Shown: positions 15,492-22,988, counted from the first letter of the stretch. The stretch: DNA of 64,000 bases from Devosia riboflavina (GCF_000743575.1 NZ_JQGC01000009.1:62001-126000); one strand, 5' to 3'. Notes: a model not told the origin generated them from the sequence alone. Translations and numbers: made by a program.

Positions 15492-16382
15492 TTAGGGACA
15501 CCAGGTGTCGGCAAGGGAAACCAAAGCAAGGTCTACCGCCTCGATTCCGCGGCGCTCGGCTGTCTTGCCGGTTTGTCCGAGATACTCCCCAATCGACTTC
15601 GCGGTCGATGGGCCGCAAGCGAGTTCCAGCACTTCGGCATTACTCTCGCCGACGCGCTGAATGACCAAGCGCCGCTCTCCTGCGGCCTCAATATGCGCTA
15701 TCGTTGTGCCGGAGTCCGCCGGCTGTGGCAGCCCCTGGGGTGGAAGCACCGCCGGCCTGCGATGTACCCGCACCTCGCGAGGGCGCTCAACCTTGGAACC
15801 TGGTTGGCATCGGAAGGTGTCGAGCCAGTTTCGATGGTCGAACGTCAGGCCGCCAACGGCTTTTCGTACCGCTCGCTCACCATTTCTATAGGCATGAGCG
15901 GCGCAAACAATGGGCCGGTTTGATGTGCGCCAGCGTGCAGCACGGCAAAGCTCAGATATTGTCGGACGGATTTGCAGGCGGTCATCGGCAGCGTCTTCCG
16001 CAAAAGCCTCCTCGCTTTCGTCGGACTCGTACTCGATTCCGTTATCGTTTGCTGGGGTCAGCATCGCCAAGTCAGAGAGTGCCCGCCAGCGATAGAGCAG
16101 GCGTAGGTCAGATACTCGATCGTTGCGCAGGAGTCGTTCTGCGGTCGGCCAAGCCAAAAGGTGCCGCCCGTCCCAGTTGTCGCCGATGGCCTGCCTGGAT
16201 GCTAGCTTAGTTCTCAACTCGGCTATTGAAGGCCCGGCAGAGATTGACGGCCGCTTTGCCTGAAACGGCTGACACCTCAATGGATTCTGAAGTCTCGCTG
16301 GCACGACGCGAACGATGGAGCCGTCTGTGTCGAATTCGATATAGGCGCGCGAATTATCATTCGCAGGCGAGCGGAAGGTCAT
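15492..16382 (-). CDS. Uncharacterised phage protein, 296 residues
   Basis: Starts MTFRSPANDNSRAYIEFDTD at the ATG at 16382, preceded by AGGAGA; a longer frame to 16460 lacks this. PANDN occurs twice (residues 6-10 and near 110), a motif frequent in Rhizobiales proteins of unknown role. The C-terminal half (TTIAHIEAAGERRLVIQRVG, then an ESNAEVLELACG segment) could be a small alpha/beta domain. No known family is recognised. First gene of the leftward group below element B. Confidence 0.5.
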   Translation of the reverse strand: MTFRSPANDNSRAYIEFDTDGSIVRVVPARLQNPLRCQPFQAKRPSISAGPSIAELRTKLASRQAIGDNWDGRHLLAWPTAERLLRNDRVSDLRLLYRWRALSDLAMLTPANDNGIEYESDESEEAFAEDAADDRLQIRPTISELCRAARWRTSNRPIVCAAHAYRNGERAVRKAVGGLTFDHRNWLDTFRCQPGSKVERPREVRVHRRPAVLPPQGLPQPADSGTTIAHIEAAGERRLVIQRVGESNAEVLELACGPSTAKSIGEYLGQTGKTAERRGIEAVDLALVSLADTWCP

Positions 16383-16632
16383 GGTTTCTCCTGGGCGGCG
16401 AGGAGGTGATGTCTGGGGTTGGTGCAGATCTACGGCTGCTTTTATTGCTCTCTTGTGCACGGGGTCGCGCTTGGTCTAGGGCGCCGGCCAAATTTCCTTT
16501 CCGCCCAAGACTTCCTTTTCCGCCAGTCGTTTCAGACGCCAAAAATCCAACTGTGTCATTTGGTTGAACAGTTCTCGACACTCGTTGAAAGGAAGGAAAC
16601 GGCCTAGCAAAAAACTTGCAGCGTGCGAGGAA

Positions 16633-16687
16633 TCGCGGCGGCGTACCCGCAGGGTGTCGGGAGGGGCCGGGAGGACCCAATCCGGGG
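16633..16687 (+). repeat. Repeat element B
   Basis: About 55 bp matching 10679-10731 in the same orientation, including an exact 27-bp block within CCCGCAGGGTGTCGGGAGGG and neighbours. It lies about 250 bp upstream of the first gene of the leftward 16382 group, nearly the same distance at which element A precedes the tail operon. Confidence 0.65.
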
Positions 16688-16793
16688 GTGGCGGTGCTAG
16701 GGCCGGCTGGTCTAGACATGCGGCCGGTCACAAGGCGCGCGCCGCATGGGCCTCCTCCCCTGGGCAAACGATCTTTAAGACCTCCCCACCCGC

Positions 16794-16860
16794 TACGGGA
16801 GCACTGCCGCGATATCTGTCTAGTCACAGCATTTTTTAAATGCATTTCGCTTTCGCCGGT
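16794..16860 (-). repeat. Repeat element C
   Basis: In reverse complement, 16826-16860 equals 10631-10665 exactly. It includes the palindrome GCATTTAAAAAATGC (16829-16843). Similarity continues through CTAGACA and TCGCGGCAG to about 16794, then is lost. Confidence 0.65.
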
Positions 16861-16936
16861 CGCCTTCCCGAAAGGCCATGATTTGCAGGGGTTTCGAGAT
16901 ATTGAGTGGGAAAGTCGGTGAGTTTGGGTGGGATCG

Positions 16937-17119
16937 TCAGGAGACTTTTTCGCTCCGATCCATATCGGGCCGCCGGGTGGGGGAAGCTTCAAGCTGTGTA
17001 TTATCATTGGCCGGCCGGAGGTCTGGGCGCATGGAATAGAACTGGTTCCAGCTCAGACGGCGGCCGCGGTATGGTCGGTTCGTGTCGGTGGTGGGAAGGT
17101 GAGTGGCACGGCTGGTCAT
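16937..17119 (-). CDS. Small PANDN-motif protein, 60 residues
   Basis: Contains RRLSWNQFYSMRPDLRPAND, a pattern seen in small uncharacterised Rhizobiales proteins. GGAG precedes the ATG at 17119, and the start overlaps the previous stop (ATGA). The strand and coupling favour a real gene over the overlapping plus-strand frame. Confidence 0.55.
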   Translation of the reverse strand: MTSRATHLPTTDTNRPYRGRRLSWNQFYSMRPDLRPANDNTQLEASPTRRPDMDRSEKVS

Positions 17120-17250
17120 TGCTGGCGCTCCATATGACGTTCGTCACGGAGGGCGCGAACATCGACTTCAACCTTCCTCATATTTGGTCGGCCTGTGGTG
17201 TCGGCGATCTTGGCAACACCGTGCCAAGGTTCGATAGAAATCATATTCAA
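17116..17250 (-). CDS. Small protein upstream of the PANDN gene
   Basis: A 44-residue frame begins at a TTG (17250) with AGGAGG 5 bases upstream, reading MNMISIEPWHGVAKIADTTG. It ends HMERQQ and overlaps the next start. A longer GTG start at 17334 is possible (72 residues) but has no ribosome binding site. Function unknown. Confidence 0.45.
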   Translation of the reverse strand: MNMISIEPWHGVAKIADTTGRPNMRKVEVDVRALRDERHMERQQ

Positions 17251-17335
17251 CGTGGCCTCCTGGGGTATTACGGCTAGGCGTATTTTTGGGGGGAGATTTT
17301 CCTCGCTAGTCACCAGCGAAATCAAACGGGGCACC

Positions 17336-17488
17336 TGTAACGCCGAACATGTAACATAACGCCCCCTCTAAGAGGGGGGCTGTTACGTGTTGCGTTGTTA
17401 CGGGGTTTGCCTAGTCCCGTCGTGAAAGTGTAACGTAACAAAAACATGTTCTGTTACGGGGTCTGTTACGTTACACTTGTTCTGTTGC
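17336..17488. repeat. Iteron-like TGTTACG repeat region
   Basis: At least eight copies of TGTTACG/CGTAACA or near variants lie within about 150 bp. A perfect 15-bp inverted repeat AAGTGTAACGTAACA / TGTTACGTTACACTT is included, which runs into the stop codon of the ATPase gene. A CCCCCTC/GAGGGGG hairpin sits at 17362-17379. Clustered short repeats beside a RepA-like ATPase suggest a replication origin. Confidence 0.5.
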
Positions 17489-18667
17489 GCTCCATGTTCC
17501 GTCGCCAGACACGACGATCAGCCCCTTCTCCAATAGCGACTTCTTGGACCTCGAAAAGCGCATACGGTGGTTGGCTGATGTGACATCACTAGCCTTGGCA
17601 TCATCATATGCGGCACGCCATGCCTCTTCTGTTGAAGGCTCACCCAGACCCACAAGGGCGTCTAGGACGGGCTGCTCGGCTTTGGTCGCGATCTTTGGCA
17701 TCGTCACCTTCTCTACCTTGGGAAGCGATTGTCTCTTGAGCTTGGCGGCAGTGTGTTCGTCGGCCGGCACCACGACGGGCGCCGTTGTCTCGCGGCCGGT
17801 CAGTTCATCGGTATGGACGACCCGGCTCTTGAGAGTGTAGGCAAACGCGGGCTTTTCGGCTTCTGGAGTGTCGTTGTCCTTCAAGACCGTGGCCAGCGAA
17901 CCGTTCGCCTTCTTCTGGACGCGCACCGTCATGTCGAAAGCGGCCAGCAAGTTGCCGTGGCCCCGAAGCCGGCTATCGTCGCCGATCGGCGTATGATGGA
18001 CCAGGGCGATATGAGCGCCGGTGAATCTCAGGGTTCGTTCCAGATGGCGCGCGACCTTGGCCGTCTCCTCGCCGCCGCTGTCCGAGCCGGAACCGAAGGT
18101 CCGCGCCAGAGTGTCGATGACGATCAAGTCGATGCTGTAGCCATCCTCGCCCGCGGGGTGCTCCACTGCGCAGCTTTCGTGTTCAACCATATCCACGATC
18201 TGGCTCAGTCGGTCACTCTCGTCGCCGACAAAATCCAGCGGGCCATTCCACACTGCAATCTTTAGCGGCTGCTGCAGGTCGTGCTCGTCGGTGAATGCCT
18301 CGATGCGCCGCTGGACCTGAGCCCCGCGTTCCAATGCAACGTAGAGCACCGACGACGGGCGCCAGTGCTCGGGATCTATCTCGCCGCTGGGGTAGCGGTG
18401 CGCAGGAACTCGAACGCCAGTCGGCCGCCCCATCCAAGGGATGCCACCGGCGACGTGACAGGCGATGCCAAGCGCCAATGCGCTCTTGGTCGCGCCCGGC
18501 TCGCCGAACCAGCAGGAGACCTCGCCTTTGGCCAGCAGACCGTCGATAACGAAATCCTTGGGCTTGATCGGCTCGAAGGTACGATGGAAGGCGAACTTGG
18601 CAGGCTTGCCGGTAAGGATGGGGAGCGCGTTGGTGTCGTGAGTGAAGTAGTCAACATCAAGCGGCAT
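17471..18667 (-). CDS. RepA-like AAA ATPase (replicative helicase type)
   Basis: The protein of about 398 residues has a Walker A-like GEPGATKSALALGIACH, a Walker B IDLIVIDTLARTF and IALVHHTPIGDDSRLRGHG further on, the layout of RecA-fold RepA/AAA_25 helicase-like proteins. The C terminus (SANHRMRFSRSKKSLLEKGL) looks like a winged helix. Such proteins start or drive replication of phages and plasmids. An ATG at 18667 is chosen because GGGGAG is 7 bases upstream. It follows the 85-residue gene with a short overlap and abuts the iteron-like repeats. Confidence 0.75.
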   Translation of the reverse strand: MPLDVDYFTHDTNALPILTGKPAKFAFHRTFEPIKPKDFVIDGLLAKGEVSCWFGEPGATKSALALGIACHVAGGIPWMGRPTGVRVPAHRYPSGEIDPEHWRPSSVLYVALERGAQVQRRIEAFTDEHDLQQPLKIAVWNGPLDFVGDESDRLSQIVDMVEHESCAVEHPAGEDGYSIDLIVIDTLARTFGSGSDSGGEETAKVARHLERTLRFTGAHIALVHHTPIGDDSRLRGHGNLLAAFDMTVRVQKKANGSLATVLKDNDTPEAEKPAFAYTLKSRVVHTDELTGRETTAPVVVPADEHTAAKLKRQSLPKVEKVTMPKIATKAEQPVLDALVGLGEPSTEEAWRAAYDDAKASDVTSANHRMRFSRSKKSLLEKGLIVVSGDGTWSATEQV

Positions 18668-18914
18668 GTGCATGCTCCCCGAACGCGTCTAGGGCGAGCG
18701 CGGTAATCCGCTCGGCAAGAGCGGGGGAAAAGGTCGCCGCCAGATTCTTCCCGGCATATGGTGCAACTGATCGGAACCGGCCGTCACGCATGCGCAGCAG
18801 CGCGATCTTGTAGAGACGAACGTTGGAGCTAAGCTCAAGGTCAAAAAAGCCAAGGCACGTGTGCCCGGTCCGATGGCCGGAAGGGGCCATCAGATGCGTT
18901 TGGATAACGCGCAT
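18657..18914 (-). CDS. Small conserved phage protein, 85 residues
   Basis: Begins MRVIQTHLMAPSGHRTGHTC at an ATG with AGGAGA upstream. The core NVRLYKIALLRMRDGRFRSV then FSPALAERITALAL has a pattern like SpoVG-type small DNA/RNA-binding folds, and resembles the 67-residue product upstream. Co-transcribed with the RepA-like ATPase. Function unknown. Confidence 0.6.
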   Translation of the reverse strand: MRVIQTHLMAPSGHRTGHTCLGFFDLELSSNVRLYKIALLRMRDGRFRSVAPYAGKNLAATFSPALAERITALALDAFGEHAHAA

Positions 18915-19017
18915 CCGTATCTCCTGATTACGCCATCAAGGGCGCGGGCAGTCGAGCACCGGCGTCGTGCCGGTGCGGGCAGTGGTGTGGTGGAGCGCCG
19001 CGCAGGCGCTCCTGGGG

Positions 19018-19221
19018 TTAGGTGCGTGTAGGCCCAATACGTTCGCCGCCGAGCTCAAGTTGCACCGCCGCGACCAGACGCGCCCGTGCATCCGGGTCTA
19101 TCATTGCGGTTGGTGAGCCGCCCTTCGCGGCGGGCGAGTATATGGTCCAGCCACCGGTGGAAGTGCGTTTGAGCTGCCAATTGAAAAGGCGAATGCCCGG
19201 TGCGATCAGCACATCGAACAT
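19018..19221 (-). CDS. Small protein related to the 85-residue product
   Basis: A 67-residue product reading MFDVLIAPGIRLFNWQLKRT, then WTIYSPAAKGGSPTAMIDPD and ARLVAAVQLEL. The arrangement (x-R-L-F/Y, basic strand, G-x-W/F, PA, final helix) parallels the 18657-18914 protein. It is the first leftward gene after attR. No clear ribosome binding site is seen. Confidence 0.5.
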   Translation of the reverse strand: MFDVLIAPGIRLFNWQLKRTSTGGWTIYSPAAKGGSPTAMIDPDARARLVAAVQLELGGERIGPTRT

Positions 19222-19322
19222 CGCGCCCGCGGCCGAGGGCCGAAGGTTAGAATATGCATAGGGGTTCCTATGGGGTGTGGTGGGGCGGAGCGCCCGAAGG
19301 CGCGTCGAAATCCTGTTGTCAC

Positions 19323-19380
19323 GGTGGGACAGGAAACCGAAGAAGTGCAGTAAAATGCAGGACAGAAAACCGTCCCACTT
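19323..19380. promoter_or_regulatory. Candidate integrase arm-type sites, attR side
   Basis: CGGTGGGAC (19322-19330) and GTCCCACTT (19372-19380) match, in opposite orientation, the pair at 1452-1486. Between them lies TGCAGTAAAATGCA and an imperfect repeat of GGTTTTCTGTCC. The spacing from the core (35-92 bp) is usual for phage attP arms. Confidence 0.5.
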
Positions 19381-19414
19381 CTCTCTAACTATTTGTTTTC
19401 GTTAGATTTACGTG

Positions 19415-19437
19415 TTCCGGCTCTGGGCACCATTTCC
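19415..19437 (+). repeat. attR core, 23-bp direct repeat
   Basis: Exact copy of 1387-1409 (T-arm and acceptor 3' end of tRNA-Phe plus five bases). Marks the distal end of the integrated element. Confidence 0.9.
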
Positions 19438-19484
19438 CCTCCCCGTACGAAAATCCAACGATTTTTCCGCATGTAGCGGGAGCT

Positions 19485-20957
19485 TTACGCCCCCGCCTTG
19501 CCCTTCTGCGCCTTGAGGCGAGCGGCTTCAAGGTCGGTCACTTCCGCCGTCGGGGCCGCAGTCTGACTGCGCGGCATGCGGTTCCAGGCGTCGAGCGCGG
19601 CGATCTTGTAGGCCTCGGCAAGTGTCGGATAATTAAAGGCATTCTCGACGAAATAGTCCAAAGTGCCGCCAAGGTTCAGCACCGCCTGACCGATATGGAT
19701 CAGCTCGGTGGCGCCCTCGCCCACGATATGGACACCGAGGAGTTTGCGGGTGTCGAGCGCGAAGATCATCTTCATCATGCCCGACTGCAGGCCCATGATG
19801 TGGCCGCGCGAGGTTTCGCGGAAACGGGCAATGCCGGCTTCGTAGGGAATGTTCTGGGCTCTAACCTGCTGTTCCGTCAGGCCAACCGTCGAAATCTCCG
19901 GCACGGCGTAAATGCCATAGGGGAAGAATTCCGGCGCCGGCGGCATCTGCGCGCCACAAGCGTGCAGCGCGGCAATGCGTCCCTGCTCCATCGAGGTTGA
20001 GGCAAGCGAGGGCCAGCCAATGACGTCGCCAGCGGCATAAATGTTGCGCACTTCGGTCTGGAAAGTCACCGGGTCGACCTTCAGGCGACCGCGATCGACC
20101 GGCGTTATCCCGGCATTTTCGAGCCCCAGATTGGCCGTGGCGCCGGAACGGCCGGCTGCGTAGAGCAGCATATCAGTGCGGATGCGGCGGCCGTCGGCGA
20201 GGATGGATACGGCCCATCCCTGCTCGTCGATCTCGACTTTTTCGACCTTGGTGCCGAGCCGCAGGGTGACGCCGCGCTGGCGCAGATCGTGGGTGAATTC
20301 CTCGATGATTTCGCGGTCGATGAAATCGAGAATGCTGTCCTTGGGCTCGACAATGGTCACCGGCACGTCAAGCGCCGAGAAAATCGTGGCATATTCAATG
20401 CCGATGACCCCGGCACCCACCACCGTCAGGCTGCGCGGCACGCGCGGTTCGGAGACGAGGCTATCGCTGTCAAGCACCGAATGGTCATTGAATGGAATAT
20501 TGGCCGGGCGATAGGGTGCAGTGCCAACCGCAATCACGGCATGGTCGAAACCGAAACGCGTCTCGTCGCCATCGGGGGCCACCACCGCGATGTGGTTTTG
20601 ATCGAGAAAGCGCGCCATGCCGCCGAAAGTGCGCACGCCATTGCGATTGAACTGGTGTTCCAGAACCTCGATCTCGTGGTTGAGCGTCATCCGCAGGCGG
20701 GCGCCGAGGTCCTTGCCTTCGATGTCCTTCTTGACCCGATAGGAAAGGCCATAAAAGCCGCGCTCGCGCCAACCGGAGAGGTTAAGGACGGTTTCGCGCA
20801 GGGTCTTTGACGGGATGGTGCCGGTATGAACGGAGACGCCGCCGAGGCGCAGGCGGTTTTCCACCACCAGGACCGATTTACCCAGCTTTGCCGCCTGCAC
20901 GGCGGCGCGGCGGCCTGCGGGACCAGAACCGATGACGATGAGATTGAAATGTTCCAA
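19485..20957 (-). CDS. sthA: Soluble NAD(P)+ transhydrogenase
   Basis: The 490-residue flavoprotein has the disulfide-reductase layout with FAD motif IGSGPAGRRAA near the N terminus, NAD motif VVGAGVIGIEYA near residue 180, and a late FAD motif IYAAGDVIGWPSLAS. The usual redox Cys pair is absent: the segment reads GGVSVHTGTIPSK, which separates SthA from lipoamide dehydrogenase and glutathione reductase. It moves reducing equivalents between NADPH and NAD in the cytoplasm. The C terminus has an extra charged tail. Starts 19 bases inside from the att site end. Confidence 0.92.
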   Translation of the reverse strand: MEHFNLIVIGSGPAGRRAAVQAAKLGKSVLVVENRLRLGGVSVHTGTIPSKTLRETVLNLSGWRERGFYGLSYRVKKDIEGKDLGARLRMTLNHEIEVLEHQFNRNGVRTFGGMARFLDQNHIAVVAPDGDETRFGFDHAVIAVGTAPYRPANIPFNDHSVLDSDSLVSEPRVPRSLTVVGAGVIGIEYATIFSALDVPVTIVEPKDSILDFIDREIIEEFTHDLRQRGVTLRLGTKVEKVEIDEQGWAVSILADGRRIRTDMLLYAAGRSGATANLGLENAGITPVDRGRLKVDPVTFQTEVRNIYAAGDVIGWPSLASTSMEQGRIAALHACGAQMPPAPEFFPYGIYAVPEISTVGLTEQQVRAQNIPYEAGIARFRETSRGHIMGLQSGMMKMIFALDTRKLLGVHIVGEGATELIHIGQAVLNLGGTLDYFVENAFNYPTLAEAYKIAALDAWNRMPRSQTAAPTAEVTDLEAARLKAQKGKAGA

Positions 20958-21110
20958 CGAAAGGCCCCTGGATCGGACGCGTGCAGCCTAAGCCGCAGAT
21001 ATGACAACACGAATGCGGCAAATCTGACAGCACCGCGGAGGGCTGGCAGATATGCGCAGAGGGCACACTAGCCCACATGTGTTACCAATCGTTTCGGAGC
21101 CGGGAGCCTA

Positions 21111-21938
21111 TCAACCCTGTTCAGAGGCTGGGTAGACGCCTAGTATACTGAACTGGTCGGTGAAGAACTTCAGCTCGTCAAAGGCATGCTGCACGCCGAT
21201 ATCGTCCGGGTGGCCTTCGATATCGGCATAGAACTGAGTGGCCGTGAAAGCGCCGCCGACCATATAGCTTTCGAGCTTGGTCATGTTGACGCCATTGGTG
21301 GCAAAGCCGCCCATGGCCTTGTAGAGCGCGGCCGGCACGTTGCGCACGCGGAAGATGAAGGTGGTCTTCACCTTGCCCTCTTGCGGGGCAAGTTTTTCCT
21401 TGGGCGAAAGCACCAGGAAGCGCGTCGTATTGTGATCGGCGTCCTCGATATTGCTGGCGAGAACATTGAGGCCATAGATTTCGCCGGCAAAGCGCGAGGC
21501 GATGGCGGCGACGGATTTGTCGGCCTTCTGGGCGACTTCACGAGCCGAGCCCGCCGTATCGACGGCATTGATGGTGCGGAAGCCGTTCTCGGAGATGAAG
21601 CGGCGGCACTGGCCGAGGGCGACGGACAGCGACTGCACCGCCTTGACGTCCTCCAGCGTTGCGCCCGGCACGCCGAGCAGGTTCATTTCGACGCGGAGAT
21701 AGGTTTCGCCGATGATGAAGAGGCCGCTTTCCGGAAGTAGGTGGTGAATATCGGTAATGCGCCCATAGAGCGAGTTTTCGACCGGAACCACGGCAAAATC
21801 GGCCTTGCCGGACTGCACGGCATTGAGCGTTTCTTCGAAAGTTACGCAGCCCACGAACTCTTCGCCGGGAAACACATTGGCGGCCGCGGCATGGCTGAAG
21901 GCGCCGGGTTCACCTTGAAAGGCTATTTTCTTGCTCAT
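21111..21938 (-). CDS. pheA: Prephenate dehydratase
   Basis: The 275-residue protein has the dehydratase domain opening KIAFQGEPGAFSHAAA, with VPVENSLYGRI and the substrate-binding NTTRFLVL. A C-terminal ACT domain follows (VNMTKLESYMVGG and ADIEGHPDD) for feedback control by phenylalanine. It converts prephenate to phenylpyruvate. There is no chorismate mutase domain, the usual alphaproteobacterial form. The start at 21938 (MSKKIAFQ) is preferred over 21953, which would add MNGHP. Confidence 0.93.
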   Translation of the reverse strand: MSKKIAFQGEPGAFSHAAAANVFPGEEFVGCVTFEETLNAVQSGKADFAVVPVENSLYGRITDIHHLLPESGLFIIGETYLRVEMNLLGVPGATLEDVKAVQSLSVALGQCRRFISENGFRTINAVDTAGSAREVAQKADKSVAAIASRFAGEIYGLNVLASNIEDADHNTTRFLVLSPKEKLAPQEGKVKTTFIFRVRNVPAALYKAMGGFATNGVNMTKLESYMVGGAFTATQFYADIEGHPDDIGVQHAFDELKFFTDQFSILGVYPASEQG

Positions 21939-22059
21939 GGGATGTCCGTTCATCTGGCTCAGCGGGCTTTAGTCCCGGGGCCGGAGGGTGTCAATCGGAG
22001 GTTGCCAAGGCTAAATTGGCATGACATTGGGGGAATTGTCGCATGGGGGGATTGCCCTG

Positions 22060-22088
22060 TTGCGCCTCGCGAGGCGTAATACTATCTT
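22060..22088 (+). promoter_or_regulatory. Candidate promoter of the cytochrome c gene
   Basis: TTGCGC and TATCTT are 17 bases apart, about 105 bases before the start codon. A CCTCGCGAGG palindrome lies in the spacer. Confidence 0.4.
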
Positions 22089-22191
22089 CCGCGCGCGTCG
22101 GACCGGGCTTGTTGAGGCAGGCTTTTCCTGAAAGCCAGTTGGGCTCGGTTCGTTCAATGTCCACCCGGGGATGGACCGGTAGAGAGACCAA

Positions 22192-22932
22192 ATGGATTCG
22201 TTCGAGCTAAACAAGATCATGGGCGCCGTCCTTGGCACACTTATGTTTGTCATGGGCGTGGGCTTCCTGGCTGAGGCCATCTACCACCCAATCGAAGACC
22301 GCGGCCCGGGCTATGCCCTGCCCGAACTCGAAGTGGCTGAAGCCGGCGGCGCTGAAGAAGCTGCCCCGGAAGTTCCGCTTGGGGTTCTGCTCGCCAGCGC
22401 CAGTGCCGAACGCGGCGCCGCTGCCGTGCGCAAGTGCCAGTCCTGCCACAATTTTGGCGAAGGCGAACCCAACAAGCAGGGTCCGAACCTCTACCACATA
22501 GTGGGCTCGAGCGAAGCGCACCTCGATAATTTCGCCTATTCCGATGCGCTCCTGGCGCACAAGGCTGCCGGCGACACCTGGACCTATGAGAACCTCAATA
22601 CGTTCCTGACCAATCCCAAGGCCTATGCCCCGGGCACCAAGATGACCTTTGCCGGCGTCCGTTCGCCCGAAGAGCGCGCCGACATCCTGGCCTATCTCCA
22701 GAGCCTGTCGCCCGATCCGGTGCCCTTCCCCGCCGCCGAGGCAGCCCCGGCCGAATCACCGGCTGAAGGCGAAGCCGCGCCCGCCGCCGAAGGCGCGGAA
22801 CCCGCAGCACCCGCCGCCGCAACCGAAACGCCGACGACGACCGCGCCCGAAACAAATGTCGAGGGCACGCCGGCCGCCGGTGGCGAAGCCACCCAGGCTC
22901 CCGCCGCTGCGCCTGCGACCACCACGCACTGA
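22192..22932 (+). CDS. Membrane-anchored class I cytochrome c
   Basis: The 246-residue protein has an uncleaved N-terminal anchor (MGAVLGTLMFVMGVGFLAEA, from residue 10). One haem motif CQSCH lies near residue 83, with axial Met in GTKMTF near residue 150. This is the CycM/cytochrome c552 type found in Rhizobiales that passes electrons between the bc1 complex and oxidase. An Ala/Pro/Thr-rich tail of about 65 residues after SLSPDPVPFP is unusual for the family and probably disordered in the periplasm. Confidence 0.88.
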   Translation: MDSFELNKIMGAVLGTLMFVMGVGFLAEAIYHPIEDRGPGYALPELEVAEAGGAEEAAPEVPLGVLLASASAERGAAAVRKCQSCHNFGEGEPNKQGPNLYHIVGSSEAHLDNFAYSDALLAHKAAGDTWTYENLNTFLTNPKAYAPGTKMTFAGVRSPEERADILAYLQSLSPDPVPFPAAEAAPAESPAEGEAAPAAEGAEPAAPAAATETPTTTAPETNVEGTPAAGGEATQAPAAAPATTTH

Positions 22933-22961
22933 GGCCTGTCCGGTTTCGATCCGAATGCATA

Positions 22962-22988
22962 AGCCGCGCCACAAGCGCGGCTTTTTTC
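22962..22988 (+). terminator. Intrinsic terminator after cytochrome c
   Basis: GCCGCG/CGCGGC with a short loop is followed by TTTTTTCTT. Strong factor-independent terminator. Confidence 0.8.

Larger units (their letters stand above)
16383..16936. other. Non-coding region with facing repeat elements B and C
   Basis: No credible gene is seen in this 554-bp stretch. It contains element B (16633-16687, plus orientation) and element C (16794-16860, minus orientation), both related to element A at 10631-10731. A weak leftward hairpin, AACTGT/ACAGTT followed by GGATTTTT, lies near 16545-16580. It probably holds the control signals of the leftward 16382-12666 genes. Confidence 0.5.
1387..19437. mobile_element. 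Integrated phage-like element in tRNA-Phe
   Basis: The element is 18,028 bp from core to core. It has an integrase at one end, excisionase-like genes, an Xre repressor switch, three tail genes, a prohead-protease-like gene and a RepA-like ATPase. No terminase, portal, major capsid or lysis gene is recognisable. It could be a prophage that lost its head module, or a satellite that borrows capsids. The PANDN motif in several products (for example 2544-2825, 15492-16382 and 16937-17119) is common in Rhizobiales proteins and suggests long residence in this group. Confidence 0.9.

Noticed and set aside
16357..17007. Minus-strand 216-residue frame through elements B and C
   Set aside because: Proline/arginine-rich translation of repeats, conflicts with the gene at 16937-17119, no domain.
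16906..17277. Plus-strand 123-residue frame
   Set aside because: Overlaps two minus-strand genes that have ribosome binding sites, a start-stop overlap and a Rhizobiales PANDN motif. The plus frame shows no domain.
19485..20957. Dihydrolipoamide dehydrogenase or glutathione reductase
   Set aside because: The redox Cys pair is replaced by VSVHTGTIPSK, which is diagnostic for SthA.
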